A stretch of DNA of 5,702 nucleotides, taken from positions 1 through 5,702 of the forward strand of contig JAJRAB010000078.1 in the NCBI GenBank assembly GCA_028683025.1, given 5' to 3'. Below the pieces are notes generated by a model. It made no database searches. It was given only the letters and a program-made list of their open reading frames with translations, and was not told the origin of the DNA. Positions 1 to 5,702 of this stretch are shown in pieces (the first letter of the stretch is position 1; each line of letters begins with the position of its first letter). Position numbers and translations under genes: made by a program. This DNA comes from Candidatus Methanomethylicus sp. (GTDB taxonomy: Archaea; Thermoproteota; Methanomethylicia; Methanomethylicales; Methanomethylicaceae).

Positions 1-1
1 C

Positions 2-913
2 GCCACAAAGATCATGTTCGATAGGCTCGGGCTGAAGATGGTTGAATGGTCATATGCTGACAGCGATAGAGCAATACATGATGCAGCAAAAGAATTTAAT
101 TTTCCTATCATAGTAAAACCAGTGATGACATCAAGCGGTCATGGGACTTCTATTGTGAAGGATAGGGCTGAATTGGATAAGTGCTACAATTTTTCCGTTG
201 AACATGCCCGTGGGATAGGCAATGAAGTGATTGTTGAAAAGTATTTGCCGGAGCTGAAAACCCAAGGAACTGAAATTACCCAGATAGTTGTCAGGCACTT
301 CAATGAAAAGGGAAAGATCACAGATTCATTCCTCCCGCCAATAGAACACAAGAGGCCCGGTGCGACTTATCACGAAAGCTGGTTACCTTCAACCATATCA
401 ACGAAGGCAGCTGCAAGATGCCGAGGGGGCGCAGTTAAGATAGCCGATTTTCTCGGCGGATTGGGCATATATGCTGTGGAGCAGTTTGTTCTTGGTGATG
501 AAGTCTTTAATAATGAGGTTGCGAACCGCCCTCATGATACAGGGCTTGTGACGCGCTGGATGCTCAACATGGATGAAGGGGCAATACAGCTAACATCAAC
601 CTTGGGCCTTCAGTTAAACAGCTCTAATCTAGCCATCTCGAGGGAAAGGACCTTTGGAGTGGCGCATGTGGTTCTTGCACCGGAATCAATTCAAACGGAG
701 AATAGGGCGGCAGGTTGGAACTGTAACAGGATAAACAGCTACATATCAGATAAAGGATTCGTTGCTGACTACTGGCATTTTGGTAAACCCAATGCCTATG
801 GAGGCAGGAGGATGGGGCTAGCAGTGGCCTTTAATGAGAATCTCGACAAAGCCAGGCAGAATGCCGAAGCGGTCGCACATATTGCCGAGCAGAATATAAT
901 CTATGGAGAATGA
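2..913 (+). CDS. purT: Formate-dependent phosphoribosylglycinamide formyltransferase (GAR transformylase 2), 5'-truncated
   Basis: PurT is a cytosolic ATP-grasp enzyme that makes FGAR from GAR, formate and ATP (third step of purine synthesis). The frame is open to the window edge, so the first ATG at 14 is probably internal; compared with the about 390-residue E. coli enzyme, some 115 N-terminal residues (the preATP-grasp domain) are missing. Counting from that ATG, the VKPVM segment of the ATP-grasp small lobe is at 34-38 and the glycine-rich loop SSGHG at 40-44. HESWLP lies at 120-125. The two Mg-binding glutamates appear as E156 (AVEQF) and E168 (NNEV), 12 residues apart as in E. coli, followed by RPHDTG at 172-177. 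The C-terminal FGKP...GGRRMG at 257-268 matches the substrate-binding Lys and Arg pair. RPHDTG, rather than the RPHNSG of PurK, argues for PurT over its paralogue. The protein is divergent: His replaces the usual Lys in the ATP loop, and Asn precedes RPH where Pro is common. It is the first visible gene of the purine operon. Confidence 0.9.
   Translation, partial: ATKIMFDRLGLKMVEWSYADSDRAIHDAAKEFNFPIIVKPVMTSSGHGTSIVKDRAELDKCYNFSVEHARGIGNEVIVEKYLPELKTQGTEITQIVVRHFNEKGKITDSFLPPIEHKRPGATYHESWLPSTISTKAAARCRGGAVKIADFLGGLGIYAVEQFVLGDEVFNNEVANRPHDTGLVTRWMLNMDEGAIQLTSTLGLQLNSSNLAISRERTFGVAHVVLAPESIQTENRAAGWNCNRINSYISDKGFVADYWHFGKPNAYGGRRMGLAVAFNENLDKARQNAEAVAHIAEQNIIYGE
905..908 (+). promoter_or_regulatory. 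Ribosome binding site of purE
   Basis: GGAG lies inside the last codons of purT, 11 bases before the purE ATG at 920. It is a moderate Shine-Dalgarno match with slightly long spacing. Its position in the end of the upstream gene suggests translational coupling of purE to purT. Confidence 0.5.
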
Positions 914-919
914 ATCAAA

Positions 920-1354
920 ATGCCAAAAGTGGCAGTTATTATTGGATCAAAATCAGATGAGAAGATAGGTGAGGAAGCCGCCAATTTCCTGAAGGCATTT
1001 AATATCGATTGTGAAATGAGGGTTATATCAGCCCACAGGAACCCCCAAGCCTTGGATGAGTTTGTCACTGGGACTGACGCTGAGATGTTCATTGCTGTGG
1101 CTGGCTTAGCCGCAGCATTGCCGGGTGTCATTGCGTCAAAAACATGCAAGCCGGTTATCGGCGTTCCAAAAGAGGCAAAGCTTCTGGGATTGGACTCCCT
1201 TCTTTCAATAGTCCAGATGCCACCTGGTATTCCAGTTGCCACAGTAGGGATAGACAACTGGAAGAATGCAGCGATACTGGCAATTGAGATATTAGCAATG
1301 AAGTACCCCGATTTAATAGGAAAGCTCGAGGAGGAAAGGAGGAAAAATAGATGA
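920..1354 (+). CDS. purE: 5-(carboxyamino)imidazole ribonucleotide mutase / AIR carboxylase
   Basis: PurE produces CAIR, the sixth purine intermediate, either from N5-CAIR (class I, with PurK) or directly from AIR and CO2 (class II). The 144-residue protein is a compact single-domain PurE, close to the family's usual 150-170. Visible motifs are the phosphate-binding GSKSD at 9-13, SAHRNP at 37-42 with the catalytic histidine H39, the AVAGLAAALPG loop at 59-69, KPVIGVP at 77-83 and SIVQMPPGIPVATVGI at 96-111. These fit class I and archaeal PurE, not the AGRSN loop of known class II enzymes. However, A66 stands where bacterial class I proteins have the histidine of AAHLPG. No purK is beside it, so the carboxyl donor is uncertain. 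It starts 6 bases after the purT stop, and its own stop overlaps the purS start by 4 bases (ATGA), an operon arrangement. Confidence 0.93.
   Translation: MPKVAVIIGSKSDEKIGEEAANFLKAFNIDCEMRVISAHRNPQALDEFVTGTDAEMFIAVAGLAAALPGVIASKTCKPVIGVPKEAKLLGLDSLLSIVQMPPGIPVATVGIDNWKNAAILAIEILAMKYPDLIGKLEEERRKNR
1337..1342 (+). promoter_or_regulatory. Ribosome binding site of purS
   Basis: A full AGGAGG sits inside the 3' end of purE, 8 bases before the purS ATG at 1351. It is the strongest Shine-Dalgarno sequence in the window and fixes the purS start. The host therefore uses Shine-Dalgarno-led initiation for internal operon genes. Confidence 0.8.
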
Positions 1355-1617
1355 TAGTGAAGATTGAGGTAAAATTAAAGCCGGGTCATTTTGATCCTGA
1401 AGGAGATGTGACAGCAAAATCCCTAAGAGATCTGGGATTTAAAGTCGAGGAGGTAAAGGTTAGCAAAGTCTATACTTTGAATCTTTTGAGCGGAAATGCA
1501 GAAGAAGCAGTCAACCAAGCTAAGGACATGTGCAAAAAACTCCTGGCAAATCCAACCAAAGATAATTTTACTGTTGAGGTGCTCGGGCTTGAAAAAGCAG
1601 ATAATAAAAAAAGTTAA
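1351..1617 (+). CDS. purS: Phosphoribosylformylglycinamidine synthase subunit PurS
   Basis: PurS is the small structural subunit of three-part FGAM synthase; in the family it dimerises and bridges PurL and PurQ, helping ammonia pass from the glutaminase to the synthetase site. At 88 residues it has the usual length. Family features seen are the N-terminal strand with LKPGHFDPEGD (residues 9-19), the helix and strand DLGFKVEEVKVSK (27-39), and the C-terminal CKKLLANP segment (61-68) followed by a last beta strand NFTVEVLG. The start is set by the AGGAGG at 1337-1342, and its ATG overlaps the purE stop. It lies directly before purL and purQ, which confirms the role. The stop is TAA at 1615-1617. 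A long open frame in the purL phase runs through its 3' part, but purS itself is intact. Confidence 0.92.
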   Translation: MIVKIEVKLKPGHFDPEGDVTAKSLRDLGFKVEEVKVSKVYTLNLLSGNAEEAVNQAKDMCKKLLANPTKDNFTVEVLGLEKADNKKS

Positions 1618-1621
1618 TGCC

Positions 1622-1625
1622 AGGA
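1622..1625 (+). promoter_or_regulatory. Probable ribosome binding site of purL
   Basis: AGGA in the 19-base gap between purS and purL is the only Shine-Dalgarno-like string there. It is 11 bases before the ATG at 1637 and 5 bases before an in-frame TTG at 1631, so it does not decide cleanly between the two starts. The match is weak. Confidence 0.4.
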
Positions 1626-1636
1626 TAAGCTTGCGG

Positions 1637-3931
1637 ATGATAGATCTGAAGGCAGCCGATGATAGGGAATTGAAAGAGATTAGCAGTGTGATGGGGCTGG
1701 CACTTAGCTTGGATGAGATGAAAGCCCTGAAGGGACACTTCAGTACAATGCCAACGGATGTGGAGCTTCAGACATTCGGCCAAACCTGGTCCGAACATTG
1801 CATTCATAAGACTTTCAAAGGCGATATATCGACCGAAAAAGGCACAATAAAAAATATTTTCAAGAATTTTATTGCAAAGGCTACGAAAGAGATGAACAAA
1901 CCTTGGTGCTTTTCCGTTTTTGAGGATAACGCAGGGCTTGTGGATTTTGATAAAGGTTATGTGATTGCAGCTAAAGTTGAGACCCATAATCACCCTTCAG
2001 CTGTGGAGCCTTTTGGGGGCGCGGCTACTGGGACTGGAGGAGTCATAAGGGATATTCTGGGTGTATGGGGGGAACCAATTGCATGCTCAGATGTCCTTTG
2101 CTTTGGGCCACTGGATACAGATTACAAGGACCTAATTGGAGGGGTGAAGCATCCCAAATACATTTACAAGGGAGTAATTGCAGGCATAGGGGCTTATGGC
2201 AATAATATGGGATTGCCTACAGTTAACGGCGCCATCCTCTTCGATAAAAGCTATACTGGCAACGTGGTCGTATATTGTGGCTGTTATGGAATGCTTCCCA
2301 AAGATCTTTATATTAACAAAACTCAGGAGGGAGATCTGGCAGTCCTGGCAGGAGGGAAGACAGGCAGGGATGGAATACACGGAGTCACCTTTGCTTCTGC
2401 GGATTTGTCTGAGGAAGCTGATGAACAGAGGTCAGCAGTTCAGATACCTAACCCCTTGGTGGAGGAGAGGTTGAGGAGGGCTACCCTTCGGTTAAGGGAT
2501 TCGAGGTTATGTACTGGTATTACGGATCTGGGTGGAGGGGGCATCAGCTGTGCCACAGGCGAGATGGCCTACAGATCTGGGCTGGGCCTGGGTGTTAATT
2601 TGAGTGTCGTCCACCTAAAGGAAAAGGACCTCGCCCCATGGGAGATCTGGGTCTCTGAGTCCCAAGAAAGGATGCTATATTCGATTTCACCCGATCGCTT
2701 GGAGGATGCTATGGAGATATTCAAGGAGGAAGAGGTTGAAGCCTGCATATTGGGCAGGTTTAATAAAACTGGAAAATTGACAGTCATAATTCAAAATGTA
2801 ATTGTGTGTGACTTGGATCTCAACTTCCTCTACAGCCCGCCTACAGTCATGAGATTTGCCTCACTAGTTGAAACTCAGATAAAGAAATGTGATCTACCGG
2901 AGCCCAATAACCTTGAGGATGAATTGTTGACCCTCCTGGCAGATCCTAACATCCGAAGCAGAGAAGGAGTAATAAGAACTTATGATCATGAAGTTCGTGC
3001 CTGCACAGCCATAAAGCCGCTTCAGGGTTCAGAAAGCGGACCAAACGATGCAGCTGTGCTTAAGCCTCTGAAGGATTCGTGGATGGGGATAGTAATCTCC
3101 TGTGGGATAAATCCATTCCTACAAGATCCCTACTGGATGGCAGCATCATCGATTGATGAGGCAGTGAGAAATAATGTGGCTGTCGGAGGAAGGCGGATCG
3201 CCATACTGGATAATTTTGTATGGGGCAATCCAGAGCATAAGGATAGGATGAGCAGCCTATTAAGGGCAGTCCAAGCTTGTTACGACTTTGCTGTAGCGTT
3301 GGATGTGCCTTTCATATCCGGAAAGGATAGCCTTTACAACGAATCCCCTCTTGGTCCTGTTAGGCCTACGCTCCTGATAACAGGCATTGGGATGATTCCA
3401 GACATAAGAAGGGCCATAACTGCCGAACTCCGGAGAGAGGGCAATCCCATCTTTCTCCTTGGAACAACCAAAGAAGAACTCTCAGGTTCAGCATATCTGA
3501 GATCGAAGAGTGCAGAAGGAGGAGATTGCCCCACAGTGGATGGCGTGCTTTCCAAGAGTACGATGGACGCCCTAACTTTGGCCATTGATAAGGGATTAGT
3601 TGCGTCATGCCATGATCTCTCAGACGGGGGTCTTGGAATAGCAGCTTCAGAAATGGTAATTAGCTCTAAGGTGGGGATGCATATCGATTTGACAAAAGTC
3701 CATTCCCAGACCCGAAGAAGCGACTTTGTGCTTTTTTCCGAGTCCAATAGTAGATTCCTGGTAGAAGTTGAAGAAAAGGGAGCTAAGGAGTTTGCAGGCA
3801 TATTCAAAGGCCTACCTGCATGCATCATCGGGGAAACAACTAAGGAGAATGCACTTTCTTTCGAGGACCTCAAGGGAAAGAATTATGGAGTTAATGCCAC
3901 TCAGCTGCGCTTAACTTGGAGGGGATATTGA
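1637..3931 (+). CDS. purL: Phosphoribosylformylglycinamidine synthase subunit PurL
   Basis: PurL is the ATP-dependent synthetase subunit of FGAM synthase, converting FGAR, ATP and ammonia to FGAM. From the ATG at 1637 it has 764 residues, slightly longer than the usual small PurL of about 715-745. Motifs in order are QTWSEHCIHKTF (49-60, active-site His region), KVETHNHPSAVEPFGGAATG (113-132, metal and nucleotide binding), the TDLGGGGISCATGEM stretch (296-310), APWEIWVSESQERM (333-346), the second AIR-synthase-like half with GPNDAAVL (468-475), SGKDSLYNES (561-570), CHDLSDGGLGIAASEM (658-673) and SESNSRFLVEV (701-711). The PTDVELQTFGQTWSEHC and APWEIWVSE wording resembles a PurL subgroup distinct from the B. 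subtilis type. The start was chosen because similarity begins just after it; the frame is open back to 1496 inside purS, but those 47 residues look like purS read out of phase. TTG at 1631 is an alternative start. It sits between purS and purQ, its complex partners. Confidence 0.94.
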   Translation: MIDLKAADDRELKEISSVMGLALSLDEMKALKGHFSTMPTDVELQTFGQTWSEHCIHKTFKGDISTEKGTIKNIFKNFIAKATKEMNKPWCFSVFEDNAGLVDFDKGYVIAAKVETHNHPSAVEPFGGAATGTGGVIRDILGVWGEPIACSDVLCFGPLDTDYKDLIGGVKHPKYIYKGVIAGIGAYGNNMGLPTVNGAILFDKSYTGNVVVYCGCYGMLPKDLYINKTQEGDLAVLAGGKTGRDGIHGVTFASADLSEEADEQRSAVQIPNPLVEERLRRATLRLRDSRLCTGITDLGGGGISCATGEMAYRSGLGLGVNLSVVHLKEKDLAPWEIWVSESQERMLYSISPDRLEDAMEIFKEEEVEACILGRFNKTGKLTVIIQNVIVCDLDLNFLYSPPTVMRFASLVETQIKKCDLPEPNNLEDELLTLLADPNIRSREGVIRTYDHEVRACTAIKPLQGSESGPNDAAVLKPLKDSWMGIVISCGINPFLQDPYWMAASSIDEAVRNNVAVGGRRIAILDNFVWGNPEHKDRMSSLLRAVQACYDFAVALDVPFISGKDSLYNESPLGPVRPTLLITGIGMIPDIRRAITAELRREGNPIFLLGTTKEELSGSAYLRSKSAEGGDCPTVDGVLSKSTMDALTLAIDKGLVASCHDLSDGGLGIAASEMVISSKVGMHIDLTKVHSQTRRSDFVLFSESNSRFLVEVEEKGAKEFAGIFKGLPACIIGETTKENALSFEDLKGKNYGVNATQLRLTWRGY
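3918..3922 (+). promoter_or_regulatory. Ribosome binding site of purQ
   Basis: GGAGG (followed by GG) lies in the last codons of purL, 10 bases before the purQ ATG at 3933. It supports that start and suggests coupling of purQ to purL translation. Confidence 0.7.
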
Positions 3932-3932
3932 T

Positions 3933-4730
3933 ATGAAACTTTGCGATGCAAAGGCTTGTGTCCTCAGGGTTGGAGGCACCAACTGCGACGCCGAGATAAA
4001 ATGGGTACTTGAAGATCTTGGACTTTCAACAGATATCCTCCATATGAATCAGGCAATAAAGAAGGACCTTGCAGATTATCAGATGCTAGTCTTCCCAGGC
4101 GGCTTCTCTTATGGGGACTATGTAAGAGCAGGCGCTATCTGGAGCAGGGAAATACTTACAAAGCTGAAAAAAGATTTGGAAATTTTTATAGATGAGGGCA
4201 AATTGGTTTTAGGAATTTGCAATGGTTTTCAGGTGCTAGTGGAAATAGGTATTCTCCCAGGTGATGGTGAAAACGTAAGTGGAATCCCAACAGCAGTTCT
4301 TGCGAACAATATCTCTGCTAAATATGAATGTAGGTGGGTAAACCTCAAAGTTGAAAGTGATAGAATCCCATTCTTTGGCTTATTGAAGAAAGGACAAGCA
4401 CTGCAGATTCCCATAGGCCATGGCGAGGGAAGATTCATACTTCAATCCGAAGATGCTTTGACAGAATTAATAAAAAACAATCAGGTCGTATTGCGCTACA
4501 TATCTCCGGACTGTGCTGCAGCCGAAGGAAAATACCCAAATAATCCTAATGGTGCGGTTTATGACATTGCTGGAATCTGCAATAGGAAGGGGAATGTTAT
4601 GGGAATGATGCCACACCCCGAAAGGGCATATTTCGGTTGGCAGCTTCCAAGCTGGGGAAAGGAACTGCCCAAATTCGGAGACGGCAAAGCAATCTTTGAG
4701 AGCGCTGTTAACTATATTAAAAAATATTGA
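3933..4730 (+). CDS. purQ: Phosphoribosylformylglycinamidine synthase subunit PurQ (glutaminase)
   Basis: PurQ is a class I (triad) glutamine amidotransferase that hydrolyses glutamine and delivers ammonia to PurL. The 265-residue protein is longer than the roughly 225-residue B. subtilis subunit. Visible motifs are VLRVGGTNCDAE (10-21), the oxyanion-hole region FPGGFSYGDYVRAGAI (54-69), the nucleophile elbow GICNGFQ (94-100) with catalytic C96, GHGEGRF (162-168), and MPHPERA (226-232) carrying the other triad residues H228 and E230. All catalytic residues are present. The extra length lies partly in the region before PHPER, around SPDCAAAEGKYPNNPNGA (191-208), and in a C-terminal extension. 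The gene starts one base after the purL stop with a good ribosome binding site and closes the operon; its last codons are AT-rich. Confidence 0.94.
   Translation: MKLCDAKACVLRVGGTNCDAEIKWVLEDLGLSTDILHMNQAIKKDLADYQMLVFPGGFSYGDYVRAGAIWSREILTKLKKDLEIFIDEGKLVLGICNGFQVLVEIGILPGDGENVSGIPTAVLANNISAKYECRWVNLKVESDRIPFFGLLKKGQALQIPIGHGEGRFILQSEDALTELIKNNQVVLRYISPDCAAAEGKYPNNPNGAVYDIAGICNRKGNVMGMMPHPERAYFGWQLPSWGKELPKFGDGKAIFESAVNYIKKY
4719..4724 (-). terminator. Possible T-run terminator for the minus-strand aminotransferase gene
   Basis: Read on the minus strand this is a run of six T within an AT-rich stretch, about 58 bases past the aminotransferase stop and inside the end of purQ. Archaeal RNA polymerase can stop at such T-runs without a hairpin. 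No strong stem precedes it, so the call rests on position and base content alone. Confidence 0.3.
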
Positions 4731-4756
4731 AGCAGGCGCTTTTACTAGGAACCATA

Positions 4757-4783
4757 ATTATTGGGAAAATAATGCGCTTTTTT
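4757..4783 (+). terminator. Probable terminator of the purine operon
   Basis: ATTATT (4757-4762) and AATAAT (4768-4773) can form a six-pair stem with a GGGAA loop. This is followed by GCGC and six T (4778-4783), ending at the convergent gene's stop codon. The stem is all A-T and weak, so if this works it is more likely as a T-run terminator, the archaeal style, than as a classic hairpin. It lies 27 bases after the purQ stop, where an operon end is expected. Confidence 0.45.
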
Positions 4784-5702
4784 ACTGCACAGTCTCCCTT
4801 ATGACTTGGCCTAGTTTTTTAATGCCTTCTTCAATCTGCTCAACAGTAGGGTAGCTGTAGTTTATGCGCATAGTATTCTTTCCACCACCATTAGGATAGA
4901 ATGGAGAGCCCGGCACATAGGCAACATCATTCTTTACAGCGCGAATAAGCATCTCTTTTGTATCGATGCCTTCGGGCAGAGTAACCCAGAAGAACATGCC
5001 GCCATTTGGTCTTGTCCATTTAGCTTCCTTGGGGAAGTATTTTTCTAATGCCGAGAACATCACTTCTCGCTTAGCCTTGTAAGCCAGTTTGAGGCGGGCA
5101 ATATAGCTATTCAGATAGCCTCTTTCCATGAATTCATACGCAATATGCTGGGAAAGTGTGCAGGTACACAAATCCAGCGACTGTTTTATGACTGCCATTT
5201 TGTTTAGGAGTTCAACTGGAGCTGCAATCCAGCCAAGCCTGAGTCCCGGCGCAAGTATCTTTGAGAAAGTGCTGGTATAGATTGTGCGATCCCCATTAAA
5301 GGACCTTATAAAGGGCGGGTTTGCGCTATCAGTGAGGTAACCATAGGGATCGTCCTCAACAATCAGAAAGTCGTGCTCCTCGGCAAGTTCAACTATTTCC
5401 TTTCGCCGTTCAGTTGTCATAGTTAAACCAGTGGGATTCTGGCATGTGGGGATTGTGTATAGGAATTTTATTTTTTTACCTTCTCGCTTCATTCCTCCCA
5501 GCTTTTTCCTTAGGGCCTCGGTGTTTAGACCTCCATCATCCATGGGTGCAAGGATCATCTCAGGATGCAGAGGACTGAATGCGCTTAGGGCAGCAAGATA
5601 GGTGGGCTCTTCAAGGATGATTTGGTCACCAGAATCGAGGAAAGTCCTTGCAAAAAGGTCAAGGGCTTGCTGAGAGCCGGTCGTAACCATCACTTCTTCC
5701 TT
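4782..5702 (-). CDS. PLP-dependent aminotransferase, class I/II (fold type I), 5'-truncated
   Basis: This is the C-terminal three quarters of an aminotransferase resembling the 2-aminoadipate (LysN) and MocR-domain family; the amino donor and acceptor cannot be read from the sequence. The frame runs off the window at 5702, giving 306 visible residues of a family usually near 400, so about 95 N-terminal residues are missing. The GTG at 5693 and ATG at 5690 fall within the conserved VMVTTGSQQALDL block and are not true starts. Counting from the first visible residue, EEPTYL is at 31-36, NPTG at 89-92, and the cofactor-contact EDDPYGYL at 116-123. The PLP lysine K148 is in STFSKILAPGLRLGW, and the substrate carboxylate-binding arginine R279 is in MRINYS. 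All key residues are present. Without the N-terminus, a DNA-binding GntR-type domain (MocR regulator) cannot be excluded, though a free-standing enzyme is more likely. It converges on purQ and is a separate transcription unit. Confidence 0.88.
   Translation of the reverse strand, partial: KEEVMVTTGSQQALDLFARTFLDSGDQIILEEPTYLAALSAFSPLHPEMILAPMDDGGLNTEALRKKLGGMKREGKKIKFLYTIPTCQNPTGLTMTTERRKEIVELAEEHDFLIVEDDPYGYLTDSANPPFIRSFNGDRTIYTSTFSKILAPGLRLGWIAAPVELLNKMAVIKQSLDLCTCTLSQHIAYEFMERGYLNSYIARLKLAYKAKREVMFSALEKYFPKEAKWTRPNGGMFFWVTLPEGIDTKEMLIRAVKNDVAYVPGSPFYPNGGGKNTMRINYSYPTVEQIEEGIKKLGQVIRETVQ

Noticed and set aside
14..16. ATG at 14 as the start of purT.
   Set aside because: It falls well inside the ATP-grasp protein by comparison with E. 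coli PurT, the frame is open upstream to base 2, and no ribosome binding site can be seen.
2..913. PurK instead of PurT for the first gene, given its position next to purE.
   Set aside because: RPHDTG, the HESWLP segment and the C-terminal FGKP...GGRRMG match PurT; PurK has RPHNSG and lacks the last motif.
901..1257. Minus-strand open frame of 118 codons across purE.
   Set aside because: It is the antisense shadow of a clear purE gene; it has no recognisable motif and no ribosome binding site of note.
1617..1628. ATG overlapping the purS TAA stop (TAATG) that could look like a coupled purL start.
   Set aside because: It is out of frame with purL and reads only three codons (Met-Pro-Gly) before TAA. 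A tiny leader peptide is possible but nothing else supports it.
3334..3873. Minus-strand open frame of 179 codons inside purL.
   Set aside because: It overlaps the conserved C-terminal half of PurL completely. Its composition is serine-rich, as expected of antisense of this coding phase, with no family likeness.
4731..4781. A small RNA, attachment site or promoter in the intergenic gap.
   Set aside because: Only 51 bases between convergent genes, with no promoter-like or tRNA-like structure; termination explains the T-runs better.
5688..5693. GTG/ATG as the start of the aminotransferase.
   Set aside because: The frame continues upstream to the window edge, and these codons fall inside a conserved block of the large domain, so the true start is outside the window.

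Overview
The window is 5702 bases of densely coding, roughly mid-40s % GC DNA. It carries most of a de novo purine biosynthesis operon on the + strand, and a convergent, partial PLP-dependent aminotransferase gene on the - strand. The codon choice leans strongly to AGG/AGA for arginine and uses ATA freely for isoleucine. PurS, PurL and PurQ are separate proteins, PurE has an archaeal-looking sequence with no PurK beside it, and both ends of the convergent junction carry T-runs. Together these suggest an archaeon, perhaps an uncultured mesophilic lineage, but a bacterium from a deep-branching phylum is not excluded. The assignment is an inference from style, not from a marker gene.

Layout. Bases 2-913 hold the 3' three quarters of purT (formate-dependent GAR transformylase), cut by the window edge. 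Bases 920-1354 are purE (AIR carboxylase or N5-CAIR mutase), 1351-1617 purS, about 1637-3931 purL and 3933-4730 purQ. The five genes are packed with gaps of 6 and 19 bases, a 4-base ATGA overlap and a 1-base gap, so they very likely form one transcript. A 51-base intergenic stretch (4731-4781) separates purQ from the convergent aminotransferase gene (4782-5702, minus strand, 5' end outside the window). T-runs suitable for termination lie in both directions there.

How the genes work together. PurT converts GAR to FGAR using formate and ATP. PurS, PurL and PurQ form the FGAM synthase complex: PurQ releases ammonia from glutamine and PurL uses it with ATP to turn FGAR into FGAM, with PurS as the bridging subunit. 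After PurM (not in the window) makes AIR, PurE supplies CAIR. The aminotransferase is a separate transcription unit and need not be linked to purines.

I see no mobile element, CRISPR array, RNA gene or clearly novel system. The points worth a second look are sequence oddities in otherwise standard enzymes: an alanine in PurE where class I enzymes have a histidine, a histidine in the PurT glycine-rich ATP loop where lysine is usual, an unsettled purL start, and the repeated GCGC-T-run at the convergent junction.
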